From positions 89,962 to 153,961 of the forward strand of contig PNLP01000011.1 in NCBI GenBank assembly GCA_013823135.1: a stretch of DNA of 64,000 nucleotides, written 5' to 3'. The DNA comes from Planctomycetaceae bacterium (GTDB lineage: Bacteria > Planctomycetota > Planctomycetia > Gemmatales > Gemmataceae). Positions 44,346 through 52,451 of this stretch are shown in pieces. Positions within the stretch are counted from its first letter, which is position 1, and every line of letters starts with the position of its first letter. The notes beneath the pieces are model-generated. The model was not told the DNA's origin and made no database searches. It saw only the letters and a list, made by a program, of their open reading frames with translations. Position numbers and translations under genes: made by a program.

Positions 44346-44692
44346 AGGTGTCCTACCGCGTGCGTCGGGTGACGGGCGAACCGGTGCCAGACCTTCTGCT
44401 GGGAAGGCTCACTTCTCCCATCTTACTCCATAACGGCAAGCGAAACACGCGTGTTCAGAGGCTTGATCGCCCCTTGAACGTGCTTCATCAGTCTGGTGTC
44501 CTTGTACGAGAGAATCGGACATTCCAGGCCTCTCCATGTCAGCTCATTCAACTCCACAGTTGCCGAAGTTTGAATGTATAGAAATGTCTATTTAGTGCGA
44601 TCTAAACGCACCAACAACGGACATTTATCATCGACAATTGGGGCGAAACCGCCTTTGAGGGGAAGAAAGTGGCAAAAAACGCCCGGACTCGG
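44346..44692. other. Intergenic region with no visible gene
   Basis: AT-richer stretch upstream of the promoter at 44693. Only short, overlapping, unsupported frames occur on either strand. Confidence 0.4.
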
Positions 44693-44721
44693 TTGACAGG
44701 TATAGTGAACGGATGTATAAG
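44693..44721 (+). promoter_or_regulatory. Near-consensus sigma-70 promoter
   Basis: TTGACA at 44693-44698 and TATAAG at 44716-44721 with a 17-base spacer, 91 bases before the ATG of the gene at 44813. This is unusually close to consensus for this GC-rich sequence and suggests strong constitutive expression. Confidence 0.8.
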
Positions 44722-44812
44722 TACATGTGTCAGGTGCAACTGAGGAGTTGAGCACCAACCGGGTGAGACGCAAACGGCCGGCGAAAGCCGGGAAAAGGCG
44801 GAGGGAACAACC

Positions 44813-45259
44813 ATGGAAAGCTGGCGTTTGGTCTGGCGGGAAGGGTTTGTGCCCGTCGTTTCGACTTCTGGTCTGGAGGCGCTGCGGGCCGCTCTGCAAA
44901 GCGATGATCCGCGACTGACTCAGGGGAGCACGACCACCCCCCCTCCACTCATGTGTGTGCAGGACTGGCCGGTGGAAGCGGCCTGTGCCCTCGGGTTCTG
45001 CGGTTGGCAAGGCGACGACCTCGAAACGGTTGGCCAGGTCGAGGAGTTCTTCGCCCGCCTGTGTTTCGAGGCTGATCAGCGACTTGGCGAACCCGCCGCG
45101 TGCCGGTGGTTCTTGAACTGGTTCGATGACACTCCCCGAGCCGAGATGCGGCGAGAACTGCTCGCCGAGGTGGAACTGGCTCTGGCCGAGCGCGTGCCGA
45201 TCGAACGAGCTGTCCCCGTGGTTGAGATGCAAGAGAAGACGGAAACCGCAGCAGCGTAA
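44813..45259 (+). CDS. Conserved-looking hypothetical protein
   Basis: A 148-residue soluble acidic protein, first gene behind the promoter at 44693. Start MESWRLVWREGFVPVVSTSG, then an Ala/Leu/Glu-rich helical body with several Trp (AACALGFCGWQGDDLETVGQ, AACRWFLNWFDDTPRAEMRR). No family recognised. A GGAGGG ribosome site precedes the ATG. It is followed 47 bases later by a zinc-ribbon protein on the same transcript. Strong promoter and paired terminators imply high expression; function unknown. Confidence 0.8.
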   Translation: MESWRLVWREGFVPVVSTSGLEALRAALQSDDPRLTQGSTTTPPPLMCVQDWPVEAACALGFCGWQGDDLETVGQVEEFFARLCFEADQRLGEPAACRWFLNWFDDTPRAEMRRELLAEVELALAERVPIERAVPVVEMQEKTETAAA

Positions 45260-45306
45260 TAACTTCCAAAACCAACAAGCCATAACCATACGAAGCGGAG
45301 TCAGAC

Positions 45307-45627
45307 ATGGTTGCCACTTGCCGTCACTGCTCGAAGTCGAAGGTCAACCGCCCACGAGGCCTGTGCTGGAGCTGCTACTACACGCCGGGGGTCAAGGAAC
45401 TGTTCCCGTCCACGAGCAAGTATGCTCGGCGGGGCGTCGGGAACTTCTCGGGGAACGCTCCGCTCCCTTCTGCTCCGACGACGGCCGCCCCTGGCACGCC
45501 GGAAAAGCTCGCGGTTCTCGAACAGCGAGCCAAGCTCAAGCAGGCCCTGTTCCACCCCGCCGACGCTCGCTTTGCTGGCGATTCCCGCCCGCACGAGTTC
45601 CTGAAGACCCAGACTGTCGCCGCGTGA
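45307..45627 (+). CDS. Small zinc-ribbon protein
   Basis: A 106-residue protein with two Cys pairs, CRHC near residue 5 and CWSC near 20 (VATCRHCSKSKVNRPRGLCW), probably a zinc knuckle, followed by a YTPGVKELFPSTSKYARRGV segment and an Ala/Pro linker. Similar short zinc proteins recur in Gemmata-like genomes, but no function is known. Co-transcribed with the preceding gene and followed by a hairpin and a terminator. Confidence 0.8.
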   Translation: MVATCRHCSKSKVNRPRGLCWSCYYTPGVKELFPSTSKYARRGVGNFSGNAPLPSAPTTAAPGTPEKLAVLEQRAKLKQALFHPADARFAGDSRPHEFLKTQTVAA

Positions 45628-45644
45628 CCTTGTTGGAATCTCCA

Positions 45645-45720
45645 TGAGTTGGAGCCGCAGGAAGCGGCGACTCCAACTCCATACGAATCCCACCCGCGGA
45701 AACGGGTGGGATTCGCTTTT
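45645..45720 (+). terminator. Hairpin followed by rho-independent terminator
   Basis: First hairpin: GAGTTGGAGCCGC against GCGGCGACTCCAACTC (45645-45679). Second: CGAATCCCACCCG against CGGGTGGGATTCG with loop CGGAAA-type, then CTTTT (45684-45720). The second is a canonical terminator for the two-gene unit at 44813-45627. Confidence 0.85.
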
Positions 45721-46057
45721 GGGGATCAGTGACAACGCGCTGTCACAAATGTTCCGAACCCAAGGTGTCCGGTTGAGGTCTGTTTGGTGGGGTTGTTCTG
45801 GAAGAATGGGTAAGTTGGATCCGGAGGCCGACTTGGGGCATTCTAGACGCCCCGCGAGCAGCGTAAGCATTACGGGGACATGAGATTGCGGATCCTGGGG
45901 CGAGAAAAGGTGGGAGTGCGCCCGTTGTGCCGACCGTGCGCTCGGCAATCCAAAAGGCGGGCTCCCCAAATCGTCTTCGCTCCCGTGTTCCGGAGATTCG
46001 TGGCGTAGAATTGGAAAGCGTTTTCAGGACGACTGGCGCTCAACGGAGGACAACCCC
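45721..46057. other. Intergenic region upstream of csrA
   Basis: 337 bases without a supported gene. A GGAGGA ribosome site sits just before csrA. No clear promoter boxes were identified. Confidence 0.4.
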
Positions 46058-46255
46058 ATGCTAGTACTCAGTCGCAAGCTCGGGGAAAAGATTTTCATCG
46101 GAGACAACATCTGTATCACGGTGGTCGACATCGACCGCGGCAAAATCCGACTCGGGATTGAAGCGCCGCGGGATGTGCCGATCTACCGCCAAGAGTTGTT
46201 GCCATTGCATCAACAGAAGGTCGAAGGCCAGACGAACTTGCCGGCTGTGTCCTGA
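46058..46255 (+). CDS. csrA: Carbon storage regulator CsrA
   Basis: A 65-residue CsrA/RsmA, an mRNA-binding dimer that recognises GGA in hairpin loops to repress or stabilise transcripts. The conserved MLVLSRKLGEKIFIGDNICI start, the IRLGIEAPRDVPIYRQEL core with the RNA-contacting Arg and the usual length are all present. Ribosome site CGGAGGA. It is a single gene with its own terminator 108 bases after the stop. Confidence 0.96.
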   Translation: MLVLSRKLGEKIFIGDNICITVVDIDRGKIRLGIEAPRDVPIYRQELLPLHQQKVEGQTNLPAVS

Positions 46256-46363
46256 TCTTGGACTCATCCATTGTCTTTCGAACCGGCTCGTAGTCCTGAC
46301 CGCGGGGGCGGTATGTGGATTCGCTGGAATGGGGCCAATCGTCAATTTTCGCCTTCCGTTGAG

Positions 46364-46411
46364 CAAACCTGAGGACGCGCCTTCCCCGGCGTATCCTCAG
46401 GTTTGTTTTTT
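46364..46411 (+). terminator. Rho-independent terminator of csrA
   Basis: AAACCTGAGGA and TCCTCAGGTTT form an 11-pair stem around an inner GC-rich loop, followed by GTTTTTT. Confidence 0.9.
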
Positions 46412-46543
46412 GTGCAGCTCACATCTCATCTCCTCAAAGTTCGGGATTTCCTGACGACTGTTGCGCCATTTCTTTTACGATTGCCGATCATGTAACGCTC
46501 GCTTGCGAACTAACGATCCGCCCCCAATCACGCGAACCGAACC

Positions 46544-47479
46544 ATGCCAGACCCCATCGTCATTGCCACCTGGCCATTCGGGAAGGTGGCTGCAGAAGCT
46601 GCCCTGAAGTCGCTCAATCGCGGCGAACCCGCTCTCGATGCGGCTCTGGTCGGTGCCCAGGCCGTGGAAAACGATTACAGCGTCCGCACCTCAGTGGGGT
46701 TTGGCAGCCTGCCGGACCGCCTCGGCCGGCTCACACTCGATGCGTGCGTGATGGACGGCAAAACGCTTTCCTGCGGCGCGGTCGCGGCCGTCGAACACAT
46801 CAAGCACCCCGCTGCGCTCGCCCGCCGTGTCATGGAAAAGACCCCGCACGTTTTCCTGGTCGGCGAGGCGGCCAAGTGGTTCGCGCTTCAGCAGGGGTTC
46901 CCACTGGAGGTGCCGTACACCACCGAGGCCATCAAGGAATGGCTCGAGAAACACCCCGACTTCCGCAAGAAGGGCGAAGTCAAGCCACCGGCCCCGTGCG
47001 ACAACCCGTCGGACATCAATGTCGATGAGCACAACCACGACACGGTGACGGTGCTGACGCAAGACAAGAAGGGGAACCTCGGCGGCGTCTGCACCACGAG
47101 CGGGCTGGCGTACAAGCTTCCGGGACGAGTGGGCGATTCGCCGATCATCGGTGCCGGGCTGTACGTGGACGATCTGGCGGGTGCGGCTGGTGCAACGGGT
47201 GTGGGGGAAGAGATCATCCGGATCTGCGGAAGCAGTTTCGTCGTGGAACAGATGCGCGGTGGGAAGTCTCCACAAGAAGCGTGCGAACTCGCGTGCAAGC
47301 GGGTGAGTGCTGCCGCGGCGCGTCGTGGGGTTCACCCGGCGGCTGTCGCGTTCCTGGCCCTCGATCCGAAGGGGAACACTGGGGCGGCCTGCACGACACG
47401 GACGAACTTCAAGTACGCCGTTGGCCGTGGCGAGAAAGTCGAGATGTTGCAAGCCAAGGAAATCGGCCCCGACGCGTGA
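46544..47479 (+). CDS. Isoaspartyl peptidase/L-asparaginase-type Ntn hydrolase
   Basis: A 311-residue family T2 hydrolase (asparaginase 2 / N4-(beta-N-acetylglucosaminyl)-L-asparaginase group). The autocleavage site is HDTVTV near residue 167, after a CDNPSDINVDEHN linker; Thr becomes the N-terminal nucleophile of the beta subunit. The substrate-binding GRVGDSPIIGAGLYVDD is conserved. With no signal peptide, it probably acts in the cytoplasm, releasing aspartate from isoaspartyl peptides or Asn derivatives. Tail-to-tail with the VWA gene (7 bases apart). Confidence 0.92.
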   Translation: MPDPIVIATWPFGKVAAEAALKSLNRGEPALDAALVGAQAVENDYSVRTSVGFGSLPDRLGRLTLDACVMDGKTLSCGAVAAVEHIKHPAALARRVMEKTPHVFLVGEAAKWFALQQGFPLEVPYTTEAIKEWLEKHPDFRKKGEVKPPAPCDNPSDINVDEHNHDTVTVLTQDKKGNLGGVCTTSGLAYKLPGRVGDSPIIGAGLYVDDLAGAAGATGVGEEIIRICGSSFVVEQMRGGKSPQEACELACKRVSAAAARRGVHPAAVAFLALDPKGNTGAACTTRTNFKYAVGRGEKVEMLQAKEIGPDA

Positions 47480-47486
47480 GGCGGGC

Positions 47487-48950
47487 TCACGGCTTGCTCA
47501 TCCCCACGAAACTCCCTTCGTTCTCACGGGCAAGCGCCCAGAGGAAAGCACCCACGTCTGGGCTCTCGAAGTAGAAACCGACGGCATGGATCTTCACCCG
47601 CGGCTTGCCGGCCAGCGGTCGATTCCACGTGTCGTTGAGTGTCTTGCGGATGTGCTTGCCGAGCTTCTCACCAAGTTCGGCTTCTGTCAACGGCGGCCGA
47701 CGAGTCTGCTCTGCGAGCGTGAGCCCTGGGCCACTGGTTGGTAGGCCATCGGAGAACAGGTAGATCACATCGAGCCCGCCCTGCTCGCGGAGCGAGAACG
47801 CCTTTTCCATCCCGGCGTGGAGGTTCGTGTCTTCGTAAGGCTTCACGGCAGCGAGTGCCTTCTTCACGTCGTCGATCGACTTCTCGCCGTCGTAGTTTCG
47901 CCAGTCGCCCGTGCCGAATAGCCACTTCGCGGAACTGGAGAAGATCACGACCTGGTACTTCTCCAACCCGACCACACTCCGCATAACCTTGGCGACCGTT
48001 TCAACCACGATGGGCCACTTCGTGGGGTCAGCCGTCTCGCTGTCCTTCTTCGCCATGCTTCCGGAGATGTCCACCAGGAAGACGACCCGCTTCCCGGCAG
48101 TGACGATGCCCGCGAACCGCGCGTCGGTTTCCTTCTGGAGCTTGTCGAACTTGTCCGCGAGCTTGGCCTTGTCGCCTTGCAGATCCACGATGTTGATGTT
48201 CGCGTCGGTCAACTTCTTGGTGAGATCCTTGATCTGGGCCTGTGTCGCCTCGTAGTCCTTGCGTGACGCGGCCGTCTTCGCGTCGAGGTCGTCGAGTTGC
48301 TTCTTGAGGTCGGTGGCCTGCTTGGAGAGCACCACCTTTTCGTCGTCGCGCTTGCGGAGGAGCCGACTGAGATCGTCGGCAGTGACGGACATCTCCGCGA
48401 GCTTCTTCGCGAGGGCGTCGGTTTCCTTCTGCTTCTTACGGAGGATGTCGTCGGCATCTGTGGCCATCGCACGGGTCGTGGCCAGTTCCTTCGCGTTCGC
48501 CGTCACCTTGGCCTCGGCCGCGTTGAGCGCAACCTGCGTGGCGTCGGCGAGTGCCTTGGCGGCCTTCGCTTCGTCGCGTGTGGTGGCGAGCCGCTTGGCG
48601 AGATCGTCCTTCTCGGTGCGTGTGGTCGCGAGTTGCGTCGAAAGTTGCGTGACCTCGTCGGTGAGCTTGAGCTTCAACCCTTCGAGTTCCGTGAGCGCTG
48701 CCGACAACTTCACACGCCCGGCTTCTTCGCTGTTGAGCCGCAGACGTGTTCGTTCCAGTTCGTCGAGCACGGCGGCGAGTTTTTGCTTCGTGGTGTCGAG
48801 GTCGCCGATCGCAGATTTGTTGGCGAGGGCTTCGTCGCTGGCCATGCGGCTGTTCAGCAGAAACAGCAGGGTGACGCATCCGAGCGCACAACAGAACACG
48901 TCGAGCATCCACATGCTGACCAGCGTCGGCTGTTTGTGTCGAACTCGCAT
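47487..48950 (-). CDS. Membrane-anchored coiled-coil protein with VWA domain (MotB/ExbD-like anchor)
   Basis: A 487-residue protein. Residues 1-35 hold one membrane helix, PTLVSMWMLDVFCCALGCVT, with an Asp at its start, resembling MotB/ExbD anchors whose Asp carries protons. Residues about 45-290 are a long Ala/Lys/Leu/Asp coiled coil. Residues about 295-480 are a VWA domain: MIDAS motif FLVDISGSMAKK, Thr in DTNLHAGM, Asp in LFSDGLPTSGP. It is third in an operon-like set after an ExbB/TolQ-like gene and an actin-fold gene, so a proton-driven envelope complex is plausible. Function unknown. Confidence 0.85.
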   Translation of the reverse strand: MRVRHKQPTLVSMWMLDVFCCALGCVTLLFLLNSRMASDEALANKSAIGDLDTTKQKLAAVLDELERTRLRLNSEEAGRVKLSAALTELEGLKLKLTDEVTQLSTQLATTRTEKDDLAKRLATTRDEAKAAKALADATQVALNAAEAKVTANAKELATTRAMATDADDILRKKQKETDALAKKLAEMSVTADDLSRLLRKRDDEKVVLSKQATDLKKQLDDLDAKTAASRKDYEATQAQIKDLTKKLTDANINIVDLQGDKAKLADKFDKLQKETDARFAGIVTAGKRVVFLVDISGSMAKKDSETADPTKWPIVVETVAKVMRSVVGLEKYQVVIFSSSAKWLFGTGDWRNYDGEKSIDDVKKALAAVKPYEDTNLHAGMEKAFSLREQGGLDVIYLFSDGLPTSGPGLTLAEQTRRPPLTEAELGEKLGKHIRKTLNDTWNRPLAGKPRVKIHAVGFYFESPDVGAFLWALARENEGSFVGMSKP

Positions 48951-48970
48951 GGGGTACTCCCTGGGAAACC

Positions 48971-49022
48971 GGTTAGCCGCGACCGAAGGGAGCGTGCAAG
49001 CTCCATTCGGTCGCGGCTAAAC
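48971..49022. repeat. Palindromic dispersed repeat, family D
   Basis: Arms GGTTAGCCGCGACCGAAGGG onward (48971-48994) and GCTCCATTCGGTCGCGGCTA onward (49000-49022) pair with one mismatch. It fills the 80-base gap between the VWA and actin-fold genes. Confidence 0.85.
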
Positions 49023-49030
49023 AAACGCGT

Positions 49031-50257
49031 TCACCGCAATCCCTTCGCGGTTGGTTTTTCGACCGACTCGGGAACGCTGACCTTCAACGGAATCATCGCA
49101 TCCAGGTGGGCCCGTGGCAACTCCGCAGCCAGCCAGCGTGCAGCCAGGTTCGCGGCGGCCTGTGCGACCGCGTTCGCGGGCAACACCTCGACGACTGTCC
49201 CTTCGGGGGTGTTCTGGTGGATGTTTCGAGCGAAGGCCGGCAAGCGACCGGCTTCGTGGGTCATCCACACGGCACGCGGGTGAATGGGCAACCCGGACTC
49301 GTTCAGGAAGTCACGGATGCTCTCCGATGCGCCGCGGGCGAGAGCCGCACAGTGGCTCTCGAAGTCTTCGGGCTGTTGAATCACGTCCTGGAACCAGTGC
49401 TTGGTTCGCAGTGTGAGGTTCACCCGCTGACCGGCTCGCGTGCGGTCGAGGGCGTCGTCGAGTTGTTCGAAGAGTGCCTGCTCGGCTTCGGCGGAGTCGC
49501 GAGGGTCACGGCGACATAGCCGCACACAGCGGTCCGAGACCGCGTCAAGGAGTTTGTCTTTCCAGAGCTTGATGGCGAATCGCGGCCAGTTGGTCGAAGC
49601 CAGCACCTTCACGCGGTCACGCTCGACGGATAGCACGACAGCGGAGACCGCGAATTCGTCGGCGTCAATCACCGCGACCAATCCCGGCCCGCTCTCGGAT
49701 GGCCGCAATGGCACGACATCGGGTGAAGCGAGTTCTGGTGCGGCGGGCTTGCCGTTCAGGATGGAACCCGCACGATCGGCGACGACCGCGAGTGCCCCAA
49801 CTGCAGTTCCCTTGAGCGGAAGTTTTGCCTTGGTTGCTGCAGCGACAAGTTTCGTCACCTGCGCCGGCCCGAGGTACGCGGGCAACGCGAGCACGATCGC
49901 TTCCGACTCAGCCGCGATGGGGGCACGCAACTTGTTCAGCGTGAGATCGAGGGCGGCTTCGGGGGTCATGACGTGCCGGCCAACTCGCCAGTCGCGGGGC
50001 TGCGTGAGTGCCGGAAGGAAGTTCGAGCAGACCGCGTGCGGCATCCTTCGACAAAGCGCATACCCGACACGACCGACATCCGCGGTGCGGTGATCGAGCG
50101 CAATGAACAGCGGCAGTTCTTCGTTGGGATCTTCGAGCATTAGGGCGCGGATTTTCCCGACCGAGACGCCCACGGCACGAGCGCGAGTCGAGGTGAGATC
50201 GACCCCGACTGCTCGGGATTTCTCGTGAACGGGAACCGGCTTCTTCGACCAGAGCAT
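49031..50257 (-). CDS. Actin/Hsp70-fold ATPase-like protein
   Basis: A 408-residue soluble protein with an actin-like fold: phosphate-1-like AVGVDLTSTRARAVGVSVGK near residue 17, VLALPAYLGPAQVTKLVAAA and GTAVGALAVVADRA as in Hsp70/PilM-type connect regions, then LVAVIDADEFAVSAVVLSVE at phosphate-2. Phosphate-2 lacks the usual Gly pair, so nucleotide hydrolysis is uncertain. It lies between an ExbB/TolQ-like gene and a VWA gene on the same strand and may organise the complex, as PilM does for type IV pili. No closer identification. Confidence 0.75.
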   Translation of the reverse strand: MLWSKKPVPVHEKSRAVGVDLTSTRARAVGVSVGKIRALMLEDPNEELPLFIALDHRTADVGRVGYALCRRMPHAVCSNFLPALTQPRDWRVGRHVMTPEAALDLTLNKLRAPIAAESEAIVLALPAYLGPAQVTKLVAAATKAKLPLKGTAVGALAVVADRAGSILNGKPAAPELASPDVVPLRPSESGPGLVAVIDADEFAVSAVVLSVERDRVKVLASTNWPRFAIKLWKDKLLDAVSDRCVRLCRRDPRDSAEAEQALFEQLDDALDRTRAGQRVNLTLRTKHWFQDVIQQPEDFESHCAALARGASESIRDFLNESGLPIHPRAVWMTHEAGRLPAFARNIHQNTPEGTVVEVLPANAVAQAAANLAARWLAAELPRAHLDAMIPLKVSVPESVEKPTAKGLR

Positions 50258-50261
50258 GTGA

Positions 50262-50307
50262 GTGCTCGAAAGTGTGAGTGGCTAGTGTGAGTGTGAGTGG
50301 AAAAACC
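50262..50307. repeat. Direct repeat GTGTGAGTGGCTAGTGTGAG (family E, copy 1)
   Basis: AAGTGTGAGTGGCTAGTGTG onward to GAAAAACCAA. The same string with few changes occurs at 50725-50764 in the same orientation and inverted at 50783-50817. Copies 1 and 2 bracket the four-helix-bundle gene. Confidence 0.85.
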
Positions 50308-50325
50308 AAACACCAAGAACCTTGG

Positions 50326-50706
50326 TCACGTCGGCTCGCTATCCAACTTCCGTTCCAGCGAAGCAATCAACCCGTGGATCATCCGGCCGACTTCCGCGAC
50401 CAACTCAAGCAACGGCTGAATTTCTTCGGTGGTTGCATACCCCAAGCGTTGGGAAATAATGATCTGTGTCTCAGTTTCAAACAACGAGCCCCGAGCGATA
50501 CCGACGTGGCGGATGTACTCCCGTGTGAACTTTCGGCCTGCGCCTTCTGCAATGTTGGAAGGGACCGACACCGCGGCTCGTTGGAGCTGGCTTGCCAGCC
50601 CGTACATCTCGGTATTCGGAAACTTGTGGCTCAAGGCATAGCAATCAACGACGAGCTCAATCGCTTTCTGCCAGACACCGAGTTTGTGGTAACTTGTGAC
50701 AACCAT
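50326..50706 (-). CDS. Four-helix bundle protein (23S rRNA intervening-sequence/S23 family)
   Basis: A 126-residue four-helix bundle: VVTSYHKLGVWQKAIELVVD, YGLASQLQRAAVSVPSNIAE, GAGRKFTREYIRHVGIARGS and FETETQIIISQRLGYATTEE are family hallmarks (positive SVPSNIAEG turn, ARGSLFE/ARGSLYE helix). Members were first seen in 23S rRNA intervening sequences and resemble the accessory protein of diversity-generating retroelements; this copy has neither nearby. It sits between two direct repeats inside an otherwise contiguous operon, so it is probably a recently inserted cassette. ATG at 50706 preferred over 50715. Confidence 0.9.
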   Translation of the reverse strand: MVVTSYHKLGVWQKAIELVVDCYALSHKFPNTEMYGLASQLQRAAVSVPSNIAEGAGRKFTREYIRHVGIARGSLFETETQIIISQRLGYATTEEIQPLLELVAEVGRMIHGLIASLERKLDSEPT

Positions 50707-50724
50707 TGTTTTCACTCACTGAGA

Positions 50725-50817
50725 AGTGTGAGTGGCCAGTGTGAGTGTAAGGGAAAAACCAATCAACATTCTCACTTCATGTTTTTCACTCACACTCACA
50801 CTAGCCACTCACACTTC
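50725..50817. repeat. Family E repeat: direct copy 2 and inverted copy 3
   Basis: Copy 2 (AAGTGTGAGTGGCCAGTGTG onward, 50725-50764) and the inverted copy 3 (TTTTTCACTCACACTCACAC onward, 50783-50817) form a potential hairpin. Copy 3 supplies the last codons and stop of the ExbB/TolQ-like gene. Confidence 0.85.
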
Positions 50818-51595
50818 CCGACGGATCGTACAACCGCAGCAGCAAGTGTTCCTGGCAATACTCCTGAGCGTCCACGACAAGCAGTTCCTCGGCTCGTTGC
50901 AGCACGTTCACGAAGTACATCATCACGAGGCTCAGCAGCAGCGCGACCAGCGTGCAATCGAACGCGATCTTCAACTGCTCCTTTGCCTGGGCCGTGAATG
51001 CGTCGATGGTTGGGGCGTCGGCTCCGAACGCACCGCCCAGCCCGCGAACCGTGCCGACGAAACCGATGGCAGGAATCGCCCAGGCCAGATAGTGTACCAC
51101 GGCCATCCCCGAGACGAGCCGCGACAGTTCCACGTCGGCCTGGTTCCGCACGACCTCCGCGACATCTGGTGCCGACTTGCTCACGGCGTATTTGCCGAGC
51201 CCGAGGCGGATCATATTCGCGAGGATGAACGGCCGGCGAGCGGTGACTTGCTCCACTTTGCGAGCCAGCGGGCGGGCGTCTTCAGGCAGGATGCGTGCGC
51301 CTTCTTCGGTGGGGAGCAGTTCCAGGTGAAAGGCGGCTCGCTGGCGCCGCACTTCACGATAGCGGCTGAACAGGATGAGGCTGGCCCAGACGAAGCAGAT
51401 GTAGCACGCGAGTTGTTCCGGCCCGAGCACGAGTTGCGTGAGTCGCGTTTGGTTCCACTTCTGCGCCCAGTCGGCCCGCGCGGCGGAGCCTGCGAACAGT
51501 TCCCAGAACGGTGCCGCGATGCCGCCCACGATGAGGAGCGCGACGACGAGCAAGAACCACTCGCGGGCTGGCCGGTGCGATGCGGGAATCGTCAT
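50801..51595 (-). CDS. MotA/TolQ/ExbB-type proton channel-like protein
   Basis: A 264-residue inner-membrane protein with four helices: EWFLLVVALLIVGGIAAPFW, LACYICFVWASLILF, then after a cytoplasmic loop AVVHYLAWAIPAIGFVGTVR and CTLVALLLSLVMMYFVNVLQ. The GFVGTVRGLGGAF segment is the TolQ/ExbB signature that faces the proton path. It likely energises the anchored VWA protein encoded downstream, as ExbB does ExbD. The last five codons (SVSG and stop) are encoded by an inserted repeat, so the native C-terminus may have been altered. ATG at 51595 chosen over upstream in-frame codons lacking similarity. Confidence 0.87.
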   Translation of the reverse strand: MTIPASHRPAREWFLLVVALLIVGGIAAPFWELFAGSAARADWAQKWNQTRLTQLVLGPEQLACYICFVWASLILFSRYREVRRQRAAFHLELLPTEEGARILPEDARPLARKVEQVTARRPFILANMIRLGLGKYAVSKSAPDVAEVVRNQADVELSRLVSGMAVVHYLAWAIPAIGFVGTVRGLGGAFGADAPTIDAFTAQAKEQLKIAFDCTLVALLLSLVMMYFVNVLQRAEELLVVDAQEYCQEHLLLRLYDPSGSVSG

Positions 51596-51778
51596 CGAGA
51601 CATCACTCCGGTCACGGGCACCACGCGGCCCGATGATCTGACATTTTCGGACTCTGCGCGCTGGGACGCAAGTAGCAGGGCGTGTCCATTTCCTGAACGA
51701 GAACGCCAACGCGCGAAGCAGTGCCGATACGGGAGGTTAGTGGGGTGGCGACGTGTAATCGAGAGGTTTGCTGTCTTT

Positions 51779-51940
51779 ACCCTGAAAGGGTTGTATTCCA
51801 CAGCCCAGGGTCGCCGCTTCGGCGCACCCTGGGTGACCGATCCGACGTACACGGGGCAAACCCGACGGCGACCGATCACGTTAGGTTACCAGGGTGGCGC
51901 TGCGCTGACCCTGGGCTGTGGAATACAACCCTTTCAGGGT
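51779..51940. mobile_element. 162-bp foldback element with perfect 34-bp terminal inverted repeats
   Basis: 51779-51812 (ACCCTGAAAGGGTTGTATTC onward) and 51907-51940 (ending TACAACCCTTTCAGGGT) are exact inverted copies of 34 bases. The interior has further self-complementary parts (GGTCGCCGCTTCGGCGCACC; ACCAGGGTGGCGCTGCGCTG). It encodes nothing and looks like a MITE or other non-autonomous palindromic element. No obvious target duplication was found at the ends. Confidence 0.85.
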
Positions 51941-52034
51941 AAGACGCACGTCACCGAGGTATTCGTTTCACGCCTCGGCAGATTTTGGCAGAATCCCTGG
52001 CTCAATCCCAACTCGCGATGGGGGGCAACCTCAA

Positions 52035-52448
52035 TTACTCAAGGCACAATTCGATGTGTGGATTCTCGCGGATGATTTCGACGAGCCAGTCGAACATCGT
52101 GATCCCTTCATGTCGGTTGGCCATCTCCAATCTTGCTGCAAAATCTGCGTAAACATCTGTGCCTGGATGAAACTCCTCCAGGTGCTCCATCAACCACCGA
52201 GCCATTGCCTGATGTCCCAAGTTCCTACGAGACCATGCTGAATTCCGCCAAACAAGCCTCCAGGCTACTGCTTTGGAGTCTTTACCCCACCAGTAAAGGT
52301 AATCGTGGAATGCATCAAGATTGCCACCACATTCACCCCCGCCCGAGGTTTCACGGATGAACCCGCAGTTGCACTCCTCCATGAATCCAGCAAAGTCCGC
52401 GAAGTTCACCCCGTCGATGAAATAGGTCGGCTTCGGCAGTTGCTCCAT
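52035..52448 (-). CDS. Barstar-like protein
   Basis: A 137-residue acidic protein. YFIDGVNFADFAGFMEECNC followed by ECGGNLDAFHDYLYWWGKDS matches the barstar core (I/F-D-G...G-x-NLDAL-W-D-x-L), the inhibitor fold of barnase-type RNases. Its start lies three bases after the XPB helicase stop on the same strand, so it is co-translated with the helicase. No barnase gene is seen nearby. A role as an RNase inhibitor or immunity protein is family knowledge, not shown here. Confidence 0.8.
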   Translation of the reverse strand: MEQLPKPTYFIDGVNFADFAGFMEECNCGFIRETSGGGECGGNLDAFHDYLYWWGKDSKAVAWRLVWRNSAWSRRNLGHQAMARWLMEHLEEFHPGTDVYADFAARLEMANRHEGITMFDWLVEIIRENPHIELCLE

Positions 52449-52451
52449 CTA

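Noticed and set aside
44588..45289. 233-codon open frame on the minus strand
   Set aside because: Antisense to the unknown gene at 44813, which has a near-consensus promoter, ribosome site and terminator; the minus frame has none.
50326..50706. Diversity-generating retroelement accessory protein (Avd)
   Set aside because: The four-helix bundle resembles Avd, but no reverse transcriptase, template or variable repeat is present.
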